Notes: generated from the letters alone by a model not told the origin. Positions 33,729 to 44,826 are shown, counted from the stretch's first letter. The stretch is 64,000 nucleotides of DNA from Chrysemys picta bellii (GCF_011386835.1 NC_088795.1:106886434-106950433), one strand, 5' to 3'. A program made the numbers and translations.

Positions 33729-34633
33729 ATTCACCTGAGGTCCCTTCCATGACGTCATGGTCTTGGATACTGGGTTGGGAGGGTACTTCAGTCAGGCTGA
33801 GAAAAATATCCTGGCTGTTGGGGAGAACGGAGTGCTGGGTGCTCTCTGCAAGCTCGTCCTCCTCCTCCCCATCCGCAGAATCTTCAGGTGTAGCTGATGA
33901 GACTATCCCCGACCCGGAATCCACGGTCACAGGTGGGGTAGTGGTGGCGGCCCCCCCTAGAATTGCATGCAGCTTGGCGTAGAAGCGGCATGTACGCGGC
34001 TCTGACCCGGAGCGACCGTTTGCCTCCTTTGTTTTTGATAGGATTGTCTGAGCTCCTTGACTTTCACGTGGCACTGATCTGAGTCCCTATTGTGGCCTCT
34101 CTCCATCATGCCCTTGGAGATTTTTTCAAAAGTTTTGGCATTTCGTCTTTTAGAACGAAGTTCTGCTAGCACTGAATCCTCTCCCCATACAGCGATCAGA
34201 TCCAGTACCTCCCTCACGGTCCATGCTGGTGCTCTTTTTTGATTATCGGCCTGCATAGGTTACCTGTGCTGATGAGCTATCTGTAGTCACCTGTGCTCTC
34301 CACGCTGGGCAAACAGGAAATGAAATTCAAATGTTTGCGGGGCTTTTCCTGTCTACCTGGCCAGTGCATCCGAGTTCAGATTGCTGTCCAGAGCGGTCAC
34401 AATGGTGCACTGTGGGATAGCTCCCGGAGGCCAATACCATCGAATTGCGGCCACACTAACCCTAATTCGAAATGCTAAAATTGATTTTGGCGCTACTCTG
34501 CTCGTTGGGGTGGAGTACAGAAATCGATGTAAAGAGCCCTTTATTTATGGCGTCGTTGTGTGGACGGGTGCAGGGTTAATTCGAATTAACGCTGCTAAAT
34601 CTGAATTAAAGTCGTAGTGTAGACCAGGCCTAT

Positions 34634-35375
34634 GTGTCATTTTCTCAGCCATACTTTCTTCTTCAACCATACTTCTCATATCTTGTGTATTCATAGGATT
34701 CCTTTAAAAGAAGTCAAGCAGTCATGGAGCCTATCCTACACAAAAAATATGGCAACAAGGAGATATTATTCTAAAGACAAATCCTTACTGTATTCACAAC
34801 CATATCCTAAAGTACCTAGTTTATAAAGAATTTATGGACATGTTTTATTTATAGAATGCTGTGGCAGTTACATACCACAGATATCATGGAGAGGACTGAA
34901 TAAATGGCAGAGAATTTTGGTATTTTTAACAAATATAGCCCTTAAGACAAACTCATTATGCTCTTCTAAAATTGATAAAGACTATAATAAACTCCAGCAC
35001 CTGTTCATTTTCTTAAAGGAATACCAATTTGTCTCAATGCTCTTTAGTTCTAACAAGTGAGAAATATGCACTTGGAAGAAAGGAGACTATTTGAACTGCA
35101 GTGAACAGATGCTTTATGTTTTAGTGTATTAAATTATGTATGATGCATGAATTTTTCTATCCATTAATGTGCAAATTGCAACTGAAATTGAGCACAGTTT
35201 TTGTCTGTCCCATACCCCAAAGAAAATGACCAGTTAAAAGATGTGTCTATTTGTATGCCTAGATGTATACTGTTGCCTGGTCTTTAGATTATATATTAAT
35301 TATATTAATTACTTAACAATCCCCAGTTATCACTTTAAGGGTTGACAGGTTCTTGTCTCAAGATCAGGCTCAGTA
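34634..35375. other. No gene recognised
   Basis: AT-rich right flank of the Harbinger element without recognisable genes or repeats. Confidence 0.45.
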
Positions 35376-36545
35376 TTTAAATTATTATATAGTTGGGAAC
35401 CCCGATGTGCACAGTTGCAACACTCACTGTAGAAACTCTTTTATATTTACAAATATAGTTTATGGATACATTTAGAACAGTCACAAACACCCCCAATTCA
35501 GTAAGGTAGATAGAGATACTACAGAATATACATCTGCACATCCATATACTCACACCATTTCCTGTACAACAACCTGAAATGTTAGCCATCATCTTCCTCA
35601 TCACCTTCCCCATCATCACCAGTGGCCATCATTCTGGCACCTCCCAAGGATTACATCCCCTTCTCCTATCACCTCTATGCTGGGATGTCATTTCTATAAC
35701 ATGTTATGCTGACACCATTATGTTTGATGCATATTTAGGAGGGGATATTTCCCCTTTTCCTTATTTGTATTTCCTCACCTTACTAATGTTAGAGTGTCCT
35801 TTCTCTATAGGTTAATATATCAATAATCACAACTTATTATAATATAAGTCAATTCGATACAATTGCCCTTTTGTGCTTAGGTACCACATTTGTTATTTCT
35901 GTCCTAACTGGTTATTTTGGCTCGTTCCAAGTTGTGATGTACCTGTTAAGTTTAAAAGGGTATAAACTTACTACAATGCATCCTCCATGATAAAGGTCGC
36001 AGCCGTTTATAGATCTTATGCTTTAACTCATCACCATCTATCTAGGTGAAAGGTCCCAAACATATGTCTGCTAACTTTATTAGCTCAACATACAGGATGA
36101 GGCCTGTAGGTCTCTTGCGTTACAGCCAAAATATACTCTAATATAAACCTATTATAATAAAACAAATAATCAAACCCTTAAGAAAATAAGAAACTTATAA
36201 GAAAAGATATGTAGGCAAGCAAGCAGACTAGCCTTAGACGTATTTCATGTACCTGTTATGTACATCAATTCATTGCCAGGACACTTCTTGTACCTGTGGT
36301 CAGAACTTCCCCTTAAACTCTATTTTCAGCTCCCCAAATACTTGGGATTTTCTGTTGGGCCGTTTATCTGTGCAAAGTTTATCTGTTCAAAGTTCATAGG
36401 CCTCAAGCCTTATGCTAACTTGCTGACGCTAATGTCTTACAGGATACAGGCCTGTAGGTTCCTTGCATTACTGCTGAATATAGGCAAAGCAGAATATAAT
36501 ACAAACCAGTGAATATAATAAAGGTAAACTAGCCCACTGGGCTAC
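35376..36545. repeat. Possible LTR-like repeat, identity uncertain
   Basis: A 1.1-kb block with repeated phrases: 'CAGGATGAGGCCTGTAGGTCTCTTGCGTTAC' near 36090-36122 and 'CAGGATACAGGCCTGTAGGTTCCTTGCATTAC' near 36440-36472 are near-identical, each followed by a gene-free AATATA-rich tail (CAGCCAAAATATACTC / TGCTGAATATAGGC). AATAAA-type sites are frequent. It ends in a short CA run near 36546. The composition suggests a retroviral-type LTR with an internal duplication, but I could not find TG...CA ends or a target duplication. Confidence 0.35.
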
Positions 36546-36679
36546 CACACACACACAGTGGCCACAATATAGCGTGTGTTCCTCAGGCTTCCAATGTATT
36601 CATTAGCCTAAATATTCCAACCTGATAGATCCTGTTATCAAGCCCATTGCCTCCTATCTAAAATAGGTTCTGATATATC

Positions 36680-36914
36680 ATTGCCAACTGTACTGATGCA
36701 GCTGTGCCACTGTAAGATCTCCCATGTAAGATGTAGCCGCTCTATGCCAATGGAAGAGTGGCGGTAGCTATGTTGGCAGGAGAGTGTCTCCCATAAACAT
36801 AGCACTGTCCACACCAGCACGTCTGTCGGTGTAACTTATGTTGGTCAGGGGTGTGTGTTTTTCACACCCCTGAGTGACATAAGTTTTACCGACATAAGTG
36901 CTAGTGTAGAGTTA
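36680..36914 (+). mobile_element. Harbinger-type MITE, 5'-truncated
   Basis: The sequence CAGCTGTGCCACTGTAAGATCTCCCATG...GTGGCGGTAGCTATGTTGGCAGG...CATAGCACTGTCCACACCAGC...CACACCCCTGAGTGACATAAG...GTGCTAGTGTAGAG has the order of the element split at 6206-7787 and covers its missing right end. The GGGGTGTG / CACACCCC arms form a strong fold-back at about 36848-36872. Confidence 0.72.
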
Positions 36915-38269
36915 GTGCAACTTGCTTATCTAAGGCTAACAGGAAGTGACCATCATGTGTATTTATTTTGATTGACAGTGATTTTGAATGACATTTTTAA
37001 TTTACATTAATAACACATGTTCCTGCCTCAAAATGACATCACCAACATTTCTTCCTGACATCAGTTGCCCCACAGCAAAATAACTACCACCAATATTGAG
37101 CCAAATTCCAAGGGGATTATTTCATCCTTTCTTAAGCACCACAGCCACAGAAGTCAAAACAGGAGTTTTGACTATGTAAGGAAGTTTGGCTTTGGATTTC
37201 ACAACTGGCTTTCTAAAACCATCAACCCCATCCCCCCACAAGAAAGTAGAAATACCATTTAACTGAAAAATGTAGAAATTAGAAACCAGCAGTCTAATCC
37301 AAAGCCCATTTAAATATATTGAAACACTTCTATTGGCTTAAAGAGGCATGGGATCAAACCCTTAGTTTCTGGGGGTCAGATTCTGTATGGTTCTTACATC
37401 GGTGTACATGGACAGGAGACGATAAGGAGTCCCCTCCTGCCCTTGAACAGCCTGTGTAAAGATGAGGCAACATTCCAATCCCTACACTCAGGAGAGTGGT
37501 GTGACTGCTTCCTTCCTACGCCTCCAAGAGTGCCTGGTTCCCTAACAGAGTAGGGAGGGATGGGGACCTGGATCCACACCACCCTCAGATTGCAGAGTTG
37601 GGCTGCTGTGTGGGAGAAAGTAGAGACTGCTTTCCCTGAAGCCTTCCAGAGGCAAAGTGCCTCATGGTGCTCCCTCTGGAGAGTGGCAGCTGCATGCCAA
37701 TCCTTACTATGAACCCTTATTATGAACTGTGTAAATCCAATCAAGCATTTGTTGTTGTTTTCAAAGAGCACCAATTTTTTCTGTGGGAAAACAAATAGGC
37801 TTTATTTTAAAGTTCAACTGATCAGTTTTCAACAGCGTGGACTTTTTGGAATGCAAACAAGTGAGGCACTCATGCATGGTGAAAGTGAGGATGACAGTCA
37901 GGACAGCAGGCTGATGTGCTGCATAGTGTGCATCATCCAAGGGAGAATGCTAGGCTCGCGCTTGCTACATGTAGTCAGGGTACAGAATGTCCTGAGAAGG
38001 TCATACAAAGATCTGAAAATAAACTGCAATTTAAAGAAGTCGGGGATTAGAAATACAGTGGGTGACTGTTTTAAATCCTATTGAGCTGTGATTCACCAGA
38101 CAAAATCAGACCTTTTACAACCACAGCTGACTAACTGAAACTAAATTTTCTGATGCAGAAAACAGGAATATACTATTAACTTTGAGATCACATTGAAAAC
38201 TTGTGCTGTAGTTTTCCAGTGATATGGAAGATGTGGCAAAGGTAAAAAAAATACAAACTTTTAAAAGAT
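36915..38269. other. No gene recognised
   Basis: Unassigned. A GC-richer block at 37370-37700 with a 126-codon minus-strand frame (37394-37774) and a 120-codon plus frame (37722-38084) shows no known domain; neither is accepted as a gene. Confidence 0.4.
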
Positions 38270-38281
38270 TTTATACATTGG

Positions 38282-38501
38282 AACAACAAGGAGTCTGATG
38301 GCACCTTAAAGACTAACAGATTTATTTGGTCATAAGCTTTCGTGGGTAAAAAACCCACTTCTTCAGATGAATGGAGTGAAAATCTGAAGAAGTGGCTCTT
38401 TACCAAAAGCTTATGCCCAAATAAATCTGTTAGCCTTTAAAGTGCCACCAGACTCCTTGTTGTTTTTGTGGATGCAGACTAACACGGCTACCTCCTGATA
38501 C
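38282..38501. mobile_element. Fold-back Penelope-type insertion with two hammerhead-like cores
   Basis: A 220-bp insertion with an exact 12-bp duplication TTTATACATTGG (38270-38281 and 38502-38513). The left arm is the inverse of the right arm (AAGGAGTCTGATGGCACC on the left; GGTGCCATC-type AGTGCCACCAGACTCCTTG on the right). The right arm continues to the full terminus GCAGACTAACACGGCTACC; the left arm is cut at AACAACAAGG. One hammerhead-like motif lies on each strand: the minus-strand one at 38328-38366 has an almost complete core, and the plus-strand one (about 38392-38417) has lost helix II pairing. Confidence 0.85.
38328..38366 (-). ncRNA. Hammerhead-ribozyme-like motif, core mostly intact
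   Basis: Read on the minus strand: CTGAAGA (CUGANGA core, N7 = A; plus-strand 38360-38366), one A, a perfect 6-bp helix II GTGGGT/ACCCAC closed by a T5 loop, then GAAA (plus-strand 38338-38341) and GC-TTAT as a very short helix III with partner GAC instead of the GCT seen in other copies. The extra A before helix II and the changed base at the position pairing with A15.1 make activity uncertain. Hammerheads with a minimal helix III are known from Penelope-like elements. Confidence 0.6.
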
Positions 38502-38616
38502 TTTATACATTGGCGATATAGATAAATTTTTAATTAGGAGGATAGAACCATTTAAAAACAAGGTTCCTTTAGATTCTAGCTACACTTCAACCTTTTACTT
38601 TATACATAAGCAGGTT

Positions 38617-40240
38617 ATAGATAGTCATAGGTCCAAAGACAAGAAGGGACCACTGTGTGATCATCTAGTCTGCCTTCCTGTATTACATAAGGCAATGGTT
38701 TTCAAACTTTTTTTCTGGGGACCTAGTTGAAGAAAATTGTTGATGCCTGCAACCCAAGAGAGCTGGGGATGAGGGGTTTGGGGAGTGGGAGAGGCTCAGG
38801 GGCTGGGGCAGAGGATTGGGGTGTGGGGGTGAGGGCTGTGAATGAGGGGTTCAGGGCATGGGAGGGGGCTCTGGGCTGGGACAGAGGGTTGGGGTGGGAC
38901 CAGGGATGATGGGTTTGGGGTGCAGGAAATGGTTCTGGGTTTGGGGGGGCTCAGGGCTGAGGCAGGGGGGTTGAGGTACAGGAGGGGGGCAGGGCTCTGC
39001 GCTGTGGATGAGGGACTTGGGGTGCAGGAGGGGCTCCAGGTTTGGAGGGTCTCTGGGCTAGGACAAGAATGCAGGAGGAGGTCAGGGCTCTGAGCTGGGG
39101 GTGCAGGCATTCGTGTGGGGCCAGGGATGAGAGATTTGGGGTGCAGGAAGGGGTTCCAGATTGGGGGGGTGACGGCTGGGGCAGGGGATTGGGGCATGAG
39201 CACGGACTTACCTCCTGCGGCTCCCGGTCAGCAGTGCAGCCGAGGTACACGGCGGACCACGCTGCGCGCTGGAAGTGGCCAGCCACAGGTCTGGCTCCTA
39301 GGCAGAGGCGCAGCTCCACATGACTCTCACCCACAGGCACCTCCCCACAGTTCTCATTGGCTGGTTGCCGGCCAATGGGAGTGCGAAGCTGGTGCTTGGG
39401 GCAGGGGCAGTGCATAAAGCCCCATGGTCCCCCTGCCTAGAAGCCAGACCCGCTGCTGGCTGCTTCTGGGGCACAGTGCAGTGTCGGAAAAGGTAGGCAC
39501 TAGCCTACCTTAGCTGGGCAGCACCGCCGACGGACTTTTAACATCCCAGTCGGCAATGCTGACCAGAGAAAAGCGACCCAGCACCTTACATGCCACGACC
39601 CAGTTTGAAAAACACTGGCATAGGGCAACCCCATAATATTTTTATAAAATCTAGAGCATATATTTTAAGAGGAAACATCCAATATTAATTTAAAAATAGC
39701 CAATGATGGAGAATCAACCATAACCCTTGGTAAATTAGTCCAATGATCAATTACCCTCACTGCAAAAAAAAAAAAAAGGCCTTATTTCCAGTCTGAATTT
39801 GTAAGTTCAACTTCCAATCATTGGTTCTTTGTCAGCTAGGTTGAAAAACCTCTTCTCAAATATTTATTCCCCATGTAGGTACTTATAGACCGTGACTAAT
39901 TCACCCCTTAACCTTCCCTTTACTAAGATAAGCTTCTTGACTCTATCACTATAAAGCAAGTTTTTAAATCTTTTAATCATTCTCATGTCTCTTCTCTGAA
40001 TCCTCTCCAATTTGTCTACATCCTTCCTGAATTGCGGACAGCAGAACTGCACACAGTATTCCAGCAGTGGTTGCACCAGTGCTAAATACAGAGGTAATAT
40101 AATCCCTCTATTCCTGCTCAAGATTCCCTTCTTTATGCACCTGAATATGGCATTAGCCATTTTAGCCACTGTGTTGCAGTGGGAGCTCATGTTCATGCTC
40201 ATGCTGATTATCCAGCAAGTCAGGAGTGTGTTAATGATCT
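38617..40240 (-). mobile_element. Old CR1 LINE 3' end, interrupted by a hAT MITE
   Basis: On the minus strand an ORF2 C-terminal stretch is preserved (40202-39864: AKMANAIFRCIKKGIL, LVQPLLEYCVQFCCPQFRKDVDKLERIQRRDMRMIKRFK, GRLRGELVTVYKYLHGE). The 3' UTR follows at 39860-39620 and resumes at 38692-38617 (plus strand GGTCCAAAGACAAGAAGGGACCA...GATCATCTAGTCTGCC). The endonuclease and RT core are absent. It differs clearly from the two younger CR1 subfamilies, and the MITE at 38693-39617 was inserted later. Confidence 0.8.
38693..39617. mobile_element. hAT-type MITE with internal G-rich minisatellite
   Basis: The ends are CAATGGTTTTCAAAC and GTTTGAAAAACACTG, inverted repeats of the same type as the MITE at 57950. 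The flanks ACATAAGG (38685-38692) and GCATAGGG (39618-39625) agree at 6 of 8 positions. The inner part from about 38760 to 39190 consists of purine-rich variants of a GGGGTTTGGGGTGCAGGAGGGG-type unit, so on the plus strand there are many G runs that could form quadruplexes. The long open frames here (for example 38951-39415 minus) are a consequence of the low-complexity repeat. Confidence 0.8.
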
Positions 40241-41075
40241 GATGCTAATGGCAGGAACCTACTTGTGATCTGAAGTAAGGAAATATTTAAACAAATCTTA
40301 ATTTAGCCAAGCACAGTTGTTAGATATGTCAAGGAGGGTTCAGAGGGAAGCAGGGGACAGAGATTGAAAAAGGTGAGGAGAGGGCTGGTGGTTTTCAGGG
40401 AGATATCATCTGATGTAAGAATAAGGAGGAAGGTGAGTAGACTAAAGTGTGATATGGGATTTTCTAAAGTTCCTAGGTGCCTAACTCCCATTGAAATCAA
40501 GAGGAGTTAGTCATCCAGGTGCTTTTGAAAATTGCCCTACATGCCTATTTGCATCTTCAGGTGCCTAAATACCTTTACAAACCTGCACTTACCTGAGATT
40601 AATGTGTCATGTCTTTGTGTGTATATGTGAAAAGAAAAGGGACAGTTCTGTGTTATCACTGTTTGGAAAGGTAATTTTTAACCGATTTGACATATTAGTA
40701 GTTAAATAATGATAAAGATTTCTAAATTACCGAAAGTTTAGTATTACTTTTGATTGCACAATCCTATAACTTTCAGTTGGGAAAGAACTTGTCTGTTTCT
40801 CACAACATGGTAAGGAGCTGCAGTAAGAGGTCATAGTTCCACTCTGGACCAAAAACCAAATCCGGGGGTATTGCAGAATAAGTTTACTAATTTGAGATGA
40901 GTATTTAATTTATTGTGCTTTGATTACTTCTTGATACAGTTTAACACACTTGCTACAGTCTTTCATTCATTACATTGCAAACACTGCCATCTAACCATTT
41001 TTATTTTATTTTATGTAATGATTTATCATTATATTCTAATTAATGAAACTAATTTTCTAGCAGACTCAAATCTGT
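40241..41075. other. No gene recognised
   Basis: Unassigned DNA between the old CR1 and the hAT element. The frames 40303-40500 and 40913-41113 are short and featureless; the latter runs into the hAT terminus. Confidence 0.45.
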
Positions 41076-41083
41076 ACTTTAGC

Positions 41084-42999
41084 CAGGGCGGGCCTTACCA
41101 TGAGGCGAACTGAGGCAGACACCTCAGATGCCAGACAGCGGGGCAGGAGGGGCACGCCACTAGGACCCAGAGTGAAGAAAATTGTGTCTGCTGCTGGTGC
41201 ATATGTATTCTCTCTGCTCTATACGCACAGAGATGGTGGAGTGCTGTGCTGGAGGAAGGAGTGCAAAAGAGACATAACAGGCAGGCAGGAGAAACGGTGA
41301 GAGAGAATAACAGAAAGCAGCAGGAGTTGCAGGGAGAGAGAGGAGGAGGAGCCTCTTATGTACCTCTCTAGCACCCCCAGGAGCCTGGACTGATTAACAC
41401 CAGCTTCTCAGGGAGCTTCCTGTTTCCTGCTGCTTCCCTGAACCCACTTGAGGAGAACAGGCAGTCAACTGAAGTAGTAGGAGCCAGTTAGGCCCTTAAG
41501 ATGTTGATATCTTCCTTCACTCAGACCCTGCTACCAGCCTGCTTATTTGTCCCCTTCAATTGAGTATTGAGAGCCACTGTAGCTGGCACAGAGTGAAATA
41601 AGTCATGAGTGAAATAAGAAAATGCCCCTCTGGGGCAGCATTCAGAAAAAGCAAGCAAGCAAAGGAACCTTTTCTATCTAAACAGGAAGGAGCTCTCCTG
41701 AGATACATAGACACAAATGTTCATGGTGAGGATGTGAGTGGTGAGGAGATGCCTGATCTTCCAGTTAGAATGAAGGTGACCTGGCAGCTACTGCAGCATC
41801 CATATCTCCATCTCAAATAGATGTAACCAGGCACATTCCTAAGAAAAGTGTAGATCAGAGAAGAGTGTTGTGGAATCACCAGAAACATACATAACTTCAA
41901 ATTTCTGTGTGGCTTAGTGTTGTGGCATGACATACTGTTTGAAATAAATGTTGACCTTGATATATCTGGAGCAATGTAACAACTGGACAAAGCAAAGTCA
42001 TACCTACCGTCTTACCGGTCAGATGAGGGATTTCAAAATGTTCTGAAGAGTGCTCAGAAGTTGGCAGGGGAACTTCATACTGAAGCTATTTTCCCACCAT
42101 TCAAGAATACAGGAGTCACCAAAGAAGAAGACATTTTGATTACGAGACCCCAAACAACAATTCAAAGTTGAATTCTTTAACCAGGTGCTAGATTGTGCAA
42201 TACAGTCAGTTGAAGAAGGTTTCATGAAGCTCAAGGAACAGAGCAGTATATTTGGGATGTTATATGATATTCCAAAATTCCTCACTATACCTGAAGACGA
42301 CCTACACCAGCAATGCAGGGCACGAGAGACAGTGTTGACACATAATGACATGCACGATATTGATGCAAGTGATTTAGGTGATGAACTGAAAGCTCTTTCA
42401 AGATACATTTCAGCAGGATCGACTCGAAAGGCTGTTCTGGAATATATATGCACAAATAAGATGACCACCCTCTTTCCAAATGCTTTTGTTGCTCTGAACA
42501 TACTTCTAACACTTCCTGTAACAGTTGCCTGTGGAGAATGCAGCTTCTCCAAGCTGAAGTTAATAAAAATACGTCTACGCTCCACAATGACACAGGAGAG
42601 GCTGGTCGGCCTTGCAACCATCTCAATAGAGCATGAGCTGGCCCAGACTGTGGACCTTCAGCAGGAAGCAGTTCAAATCTTTGCAACCAAGAAGGCACAG
42701 AAAGCACCACTTTGATTATTCAAACAGATAAAAATGCCAGTGTTTACTATACAAACAAGAAAAGTTACATTTGCTGTTCAGGTGTTTGAAAGTTAAGTGT
42801 TACTTAAAATTTTTGAACAAGTCATTTTAAGTTGTTAGTTCTCCTTTATTGGGGTAGGTAACAGAGCTGTACCATGAGAGGAGTAGAACAGGAAGAAGGC
42901 AAAATGGAGACCTTTCAAAGTTTTGGCCCAATCGAGGTGGCATGGGGGCGTCATTTGAGCTCCCTGTCTCAGGTGCCAAAAAGTTGTGGGCCAGCCCTG
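41084..42999 (+). pseudogene. Decayed autonomous-type hAT transposon
   Basis: Ends CAGGGCGGGCC...GGCCAGCCCTG are imperfect inverted repeats. The flanks ACTTTAGC (41076-41083) and ACGTTATC (43000-43007) agree at 6 of 8 bases. Coding remnants include a basic N-terminal piece (41605-41820, SGAAFRKSKQAKE), then SYRSDEGFQNV...ELHTEAIFPPFKNTGVTKKK (about 42001-42130). The C-terminal hAT dimerisation region is at 42185-42715: FPNAFVALNILLTLPVTVACGECSFSKLKLIKIRLRSTMTQERL, with LATISIEHELA after it. The catalytic middle is largely deleted (about 41820-42000), and stops interrupt the rest. It is related to zinc-finger-bearing hAT proteins of the ZMYM1/TTF-finger kind, by similarity of the C-terminus only. 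Confidence 0.82.
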
Positions 43000-43007
43000 A
43001 CGTTATC

Positions 43008-44225
43008 TTAAACATGCAACATTCAAGAAATTCATGAAACGCTTGGTTTGGTTAACTAGAATTATTTAAACAATGTGCAGGCCAGATCCTCAACTGGCAT
43101 AAATCAGCATAGCTCCAAGGAAGGACTTTATTTTTTCATAACATTTCTATTTTAATGTTCTCACTCCATTTGTACTAGTCCATAGGAGACTCTAACTCCT
43201 ACCATGGCTATAGAAAGCAAAAAAGTGTTTGTGGAGAGGCTTCAGACAGAGAGATTTTTGAGCAACTAGGAGGAGTTACTGCAGAGAACAACAGTGAAAG
43301 AGCTGTGTGGTGAAAGCATCTGGACATGCTAGAAAGAACTCTAATAATTGCTCCAGAAGATCCCCTTGAGGAAAGCTTCTTAGTGAAAGCTTGGATCATG
43401 CAGTTTTTGCTCTTCAAACTCAGCTTTTCCCAAAACTATCTGCAGGAATTGTGGAGTTAAATAAATGTAGATGAATATTACTAACCTTCTATTCTCTCAT
43501 CCACTCATTTTCTCTCCTAAGAGAAATAATCCATTTTGGGGGTCAAAAGTATATGTCCTGTGTCTCTCAGAACCATGACAAATGAAGACATTGAGCAGTC
43601 TGATAAGGAGTTACACTCAAGCTTTATCTTGAATAAACATTATATGCTTTGCAAAGGAACAACTTTTACAAGGGTTCATGCTTAGCTGGTCTCCTGAGAT
43701 GGATCAGAACTTCCCTTAATTCAAGGTAGTCAGAGATGGAATCATTTGCTTTGCTCCAACATCATTTTTTCCCATAATACATTTTTTTTTACCATTGTAA
43801 TTCTCCAAGGGGTGAAATTTCCCTCTATGTATAGGCCCAGCACAAGGCCTATGCACCACTTTCATTCTCAAATTAGGCCCTCAAATTAGGTTTTATGTGG
43901 GTTCTAAAAGGTTCATGATGACTCCACAGGGATGAAATTCACTGCTTGTTCTATGTGCTCCACTCAGTGCATAAATTCATAAATGATATTAGTGTCAATG
44001 GGGAGTGTAATGTACATTATAAGGAGATGAGCCCTTTAACATTTTTGTTGAGAGGCCTACTCACTTGCACTGACAGTCTGCCATTTTGTACCTGTGTTGA
44101 TTTACACTAAGTCCTGGCGAAGTTACCCTCCTCTCCTTTTGTGTCTCTACTTTTTATTTCTTCTCTTCATTTCTGAATGTGTTCACTCTTCCTTCTGTTT
44201 TGTTGTCCTTTCTGTATATTTGTTG
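43008..44225. other. No gene recognised
   Basis: Unassigned apart from a fragment of the 19570-type repeat at 43083-43118. A T run lies at about 43784-43791. No ORF with a domain. Confidence 0.45.
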
Positions 44226-44265
44226 AAGGGAGCAGAAGGAGACTCCACCAATTGGAAGGCAAAAG

Positions 44266-44826
44266 ATGCACTGTCCTAGGGATGGGGGTTCCACGACCAC
44301 CACTCCCAAGGGGAGGAGGAGGGTGGTGGTGGTCGGGGACTCCCTCCTCAGGGGGACTGAGTCATCTATCTGCCTCCCCGACCGGGAAAACCGAGAGGTC
44401 TGCTGCTTGCCAGGAGCTAGGATACACGATGTGACGGAGAGACTGCCGAGACTCATCAAGCCCTCGGATCGCTATCCCTTCCTGCTTCTCCACGTGGGCA
44501 CCAATGATACTGCCAAGAATGACCTTGAGCGGATCACTGCAGACTACGTGGCTCTGGGAAGAAGGATAAAGGAGTTTGAGGCGCAAGTGGTGTTCTCGTC
44601 CATCCTCCCTGTGCAAGGAAAAGGCCGGGGTAGAGACCGTCGAATCGTGGAAGTCAACGAATGGCTACGCAGGTGGTGTCGGAGAGAAGGCTTTGGATTC
44701 TTCGACCATGGGATGGTGTTCCAAGAAGAAGGAGTGCTAGGCAGAGACGGGCTCCACCTAACGAAAAGAGGGAAGAGCATCTTCGCCAGCAGGCTGGCTA
44801 ACCTAGTGAGGAGGGCTTTAAACTAG
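44266..44826 (+). CDS. CR1 ORF1 protein C-terminal part: SGNH/GDSL esterase domain
   Basis: Residues show the blocks of SGNH hydrolases in order: [11 protein letters not shown] (nucleophile Ser in GDS, about residues 20-30), [13 protein letters not shown] (GxND block, about 74-86) and [11 protein letters not shown] (catalytic Asp-His, about 160-170). CR1 and some L2/L3 LINEs carry such an esterase in ORF1, thought to help membrane or RNP handling during retrotransposition. The upstream frame stays open to about 44240 ([15 protein letters not shown]), but the N-terminal part of ORF1 (zinc finger or coiled coil in full-length elements) is missing because of truncation. The stop at 44824-44826 precedes ORF2 by 44 bp. 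The start at 44266 is simply the first ATG left. Confidence 0.88.
   Translation: MHCPRDGGSTTTTPKGRRRVVVVGDSLLRGTESSICLPDRENREVCCLPGARIHDVTERLPRLIKPSDRYPFLLLHVGTNDTAKNDLERITADYVALGRRIKEFEAQVVFSSILPVQGKGRGRDRRIVEVNEWLRRWCRREGFGFFDHGMVFQEEGVLGRDGLHLTKRGKSIFASRLANLVRRALN

Larger units (their letters stand above)
32122..34256 (-). pseudogene. Myb/SANT-like accessory protein of Harbinger, two exons, one frameshift
   Basis: Exon 1 (34256 down to 33735) starts MQADNQKRAPAW and holds a trihelix-type Myb/SANT domain: WTVREVLDLIAVWG, LRSKRRNAKTFEKISKGM, RDSDQCHVKVKELRQSYQK. In the A/C-rich stretch at about 34028-34037 the frame shifts by one base; the other frame then continues naturally (TKEANGRSGSEPRTCRFYAKLHAILGGA, then an acidic segment DGEEEDELAE). 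A donor CAG/GTGAAT at 33734 and an acceptor CCTCCAG/CAG at 32685 join exon 1 in frame to exon 2 (32684-32122), which has an arginine-rich stretch RRRRKRTR and a coiled-coil-like region RLVELQERQQ. In known Harbinger elements this partner binds the transposon ends and carries the transposase into the nucleus. The intron model is my inference; the frameshift could be real or a sequencing error in a homopolymer-like run. Confidence 0.8.
30336..34630 (+). mobile_element. Near-complete PIF/Harbinger DNA transposon
   Basis: The termini are imperfect inverted repeats: GGGTATATCTACACTACGGG at the left and, on the other strand, GGCCTGGTCTACACTACG at the right; both then continue into TTAAT/TTCGAAT-rich subterminal DNA. 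TAT lies outside both ends (30333-30335 and 34631-34633) as the 3-bp target duplication. Inside are the two genes expected of this superfamily, a DDE transposase on the plus strand and a Myb/SANT-like protein on the minus strand, arranged convergently with poly(A) signals about 30 bp apart. At 4.3 kb it is an autonomous-type copy, and its ends resemble those of the Harbinger MITEs elsewhere in this window. Confidence 0.9.

Noticed and set aside
37394..38084. Two overlapping frames of 126 and 120 codons as host exons
   Set aside because: No domain, no clear splice structure and opposite strands; nothing supports coding.
38727..39417. Several 60-154 codon frames on both strands
   Set aside because: They come from the G-rich low-complexity minisatellite of a hAT MITE; proline- and glycine-rich translations are typical artefacts.
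43008..44225. CR1 5' untranslated region or promoter extending left of 44226
   Set aside because: Homology to CR1 ORF1 stops at about 44226 and the sequence to the left has no coding match, so the element is 5'-truncated.
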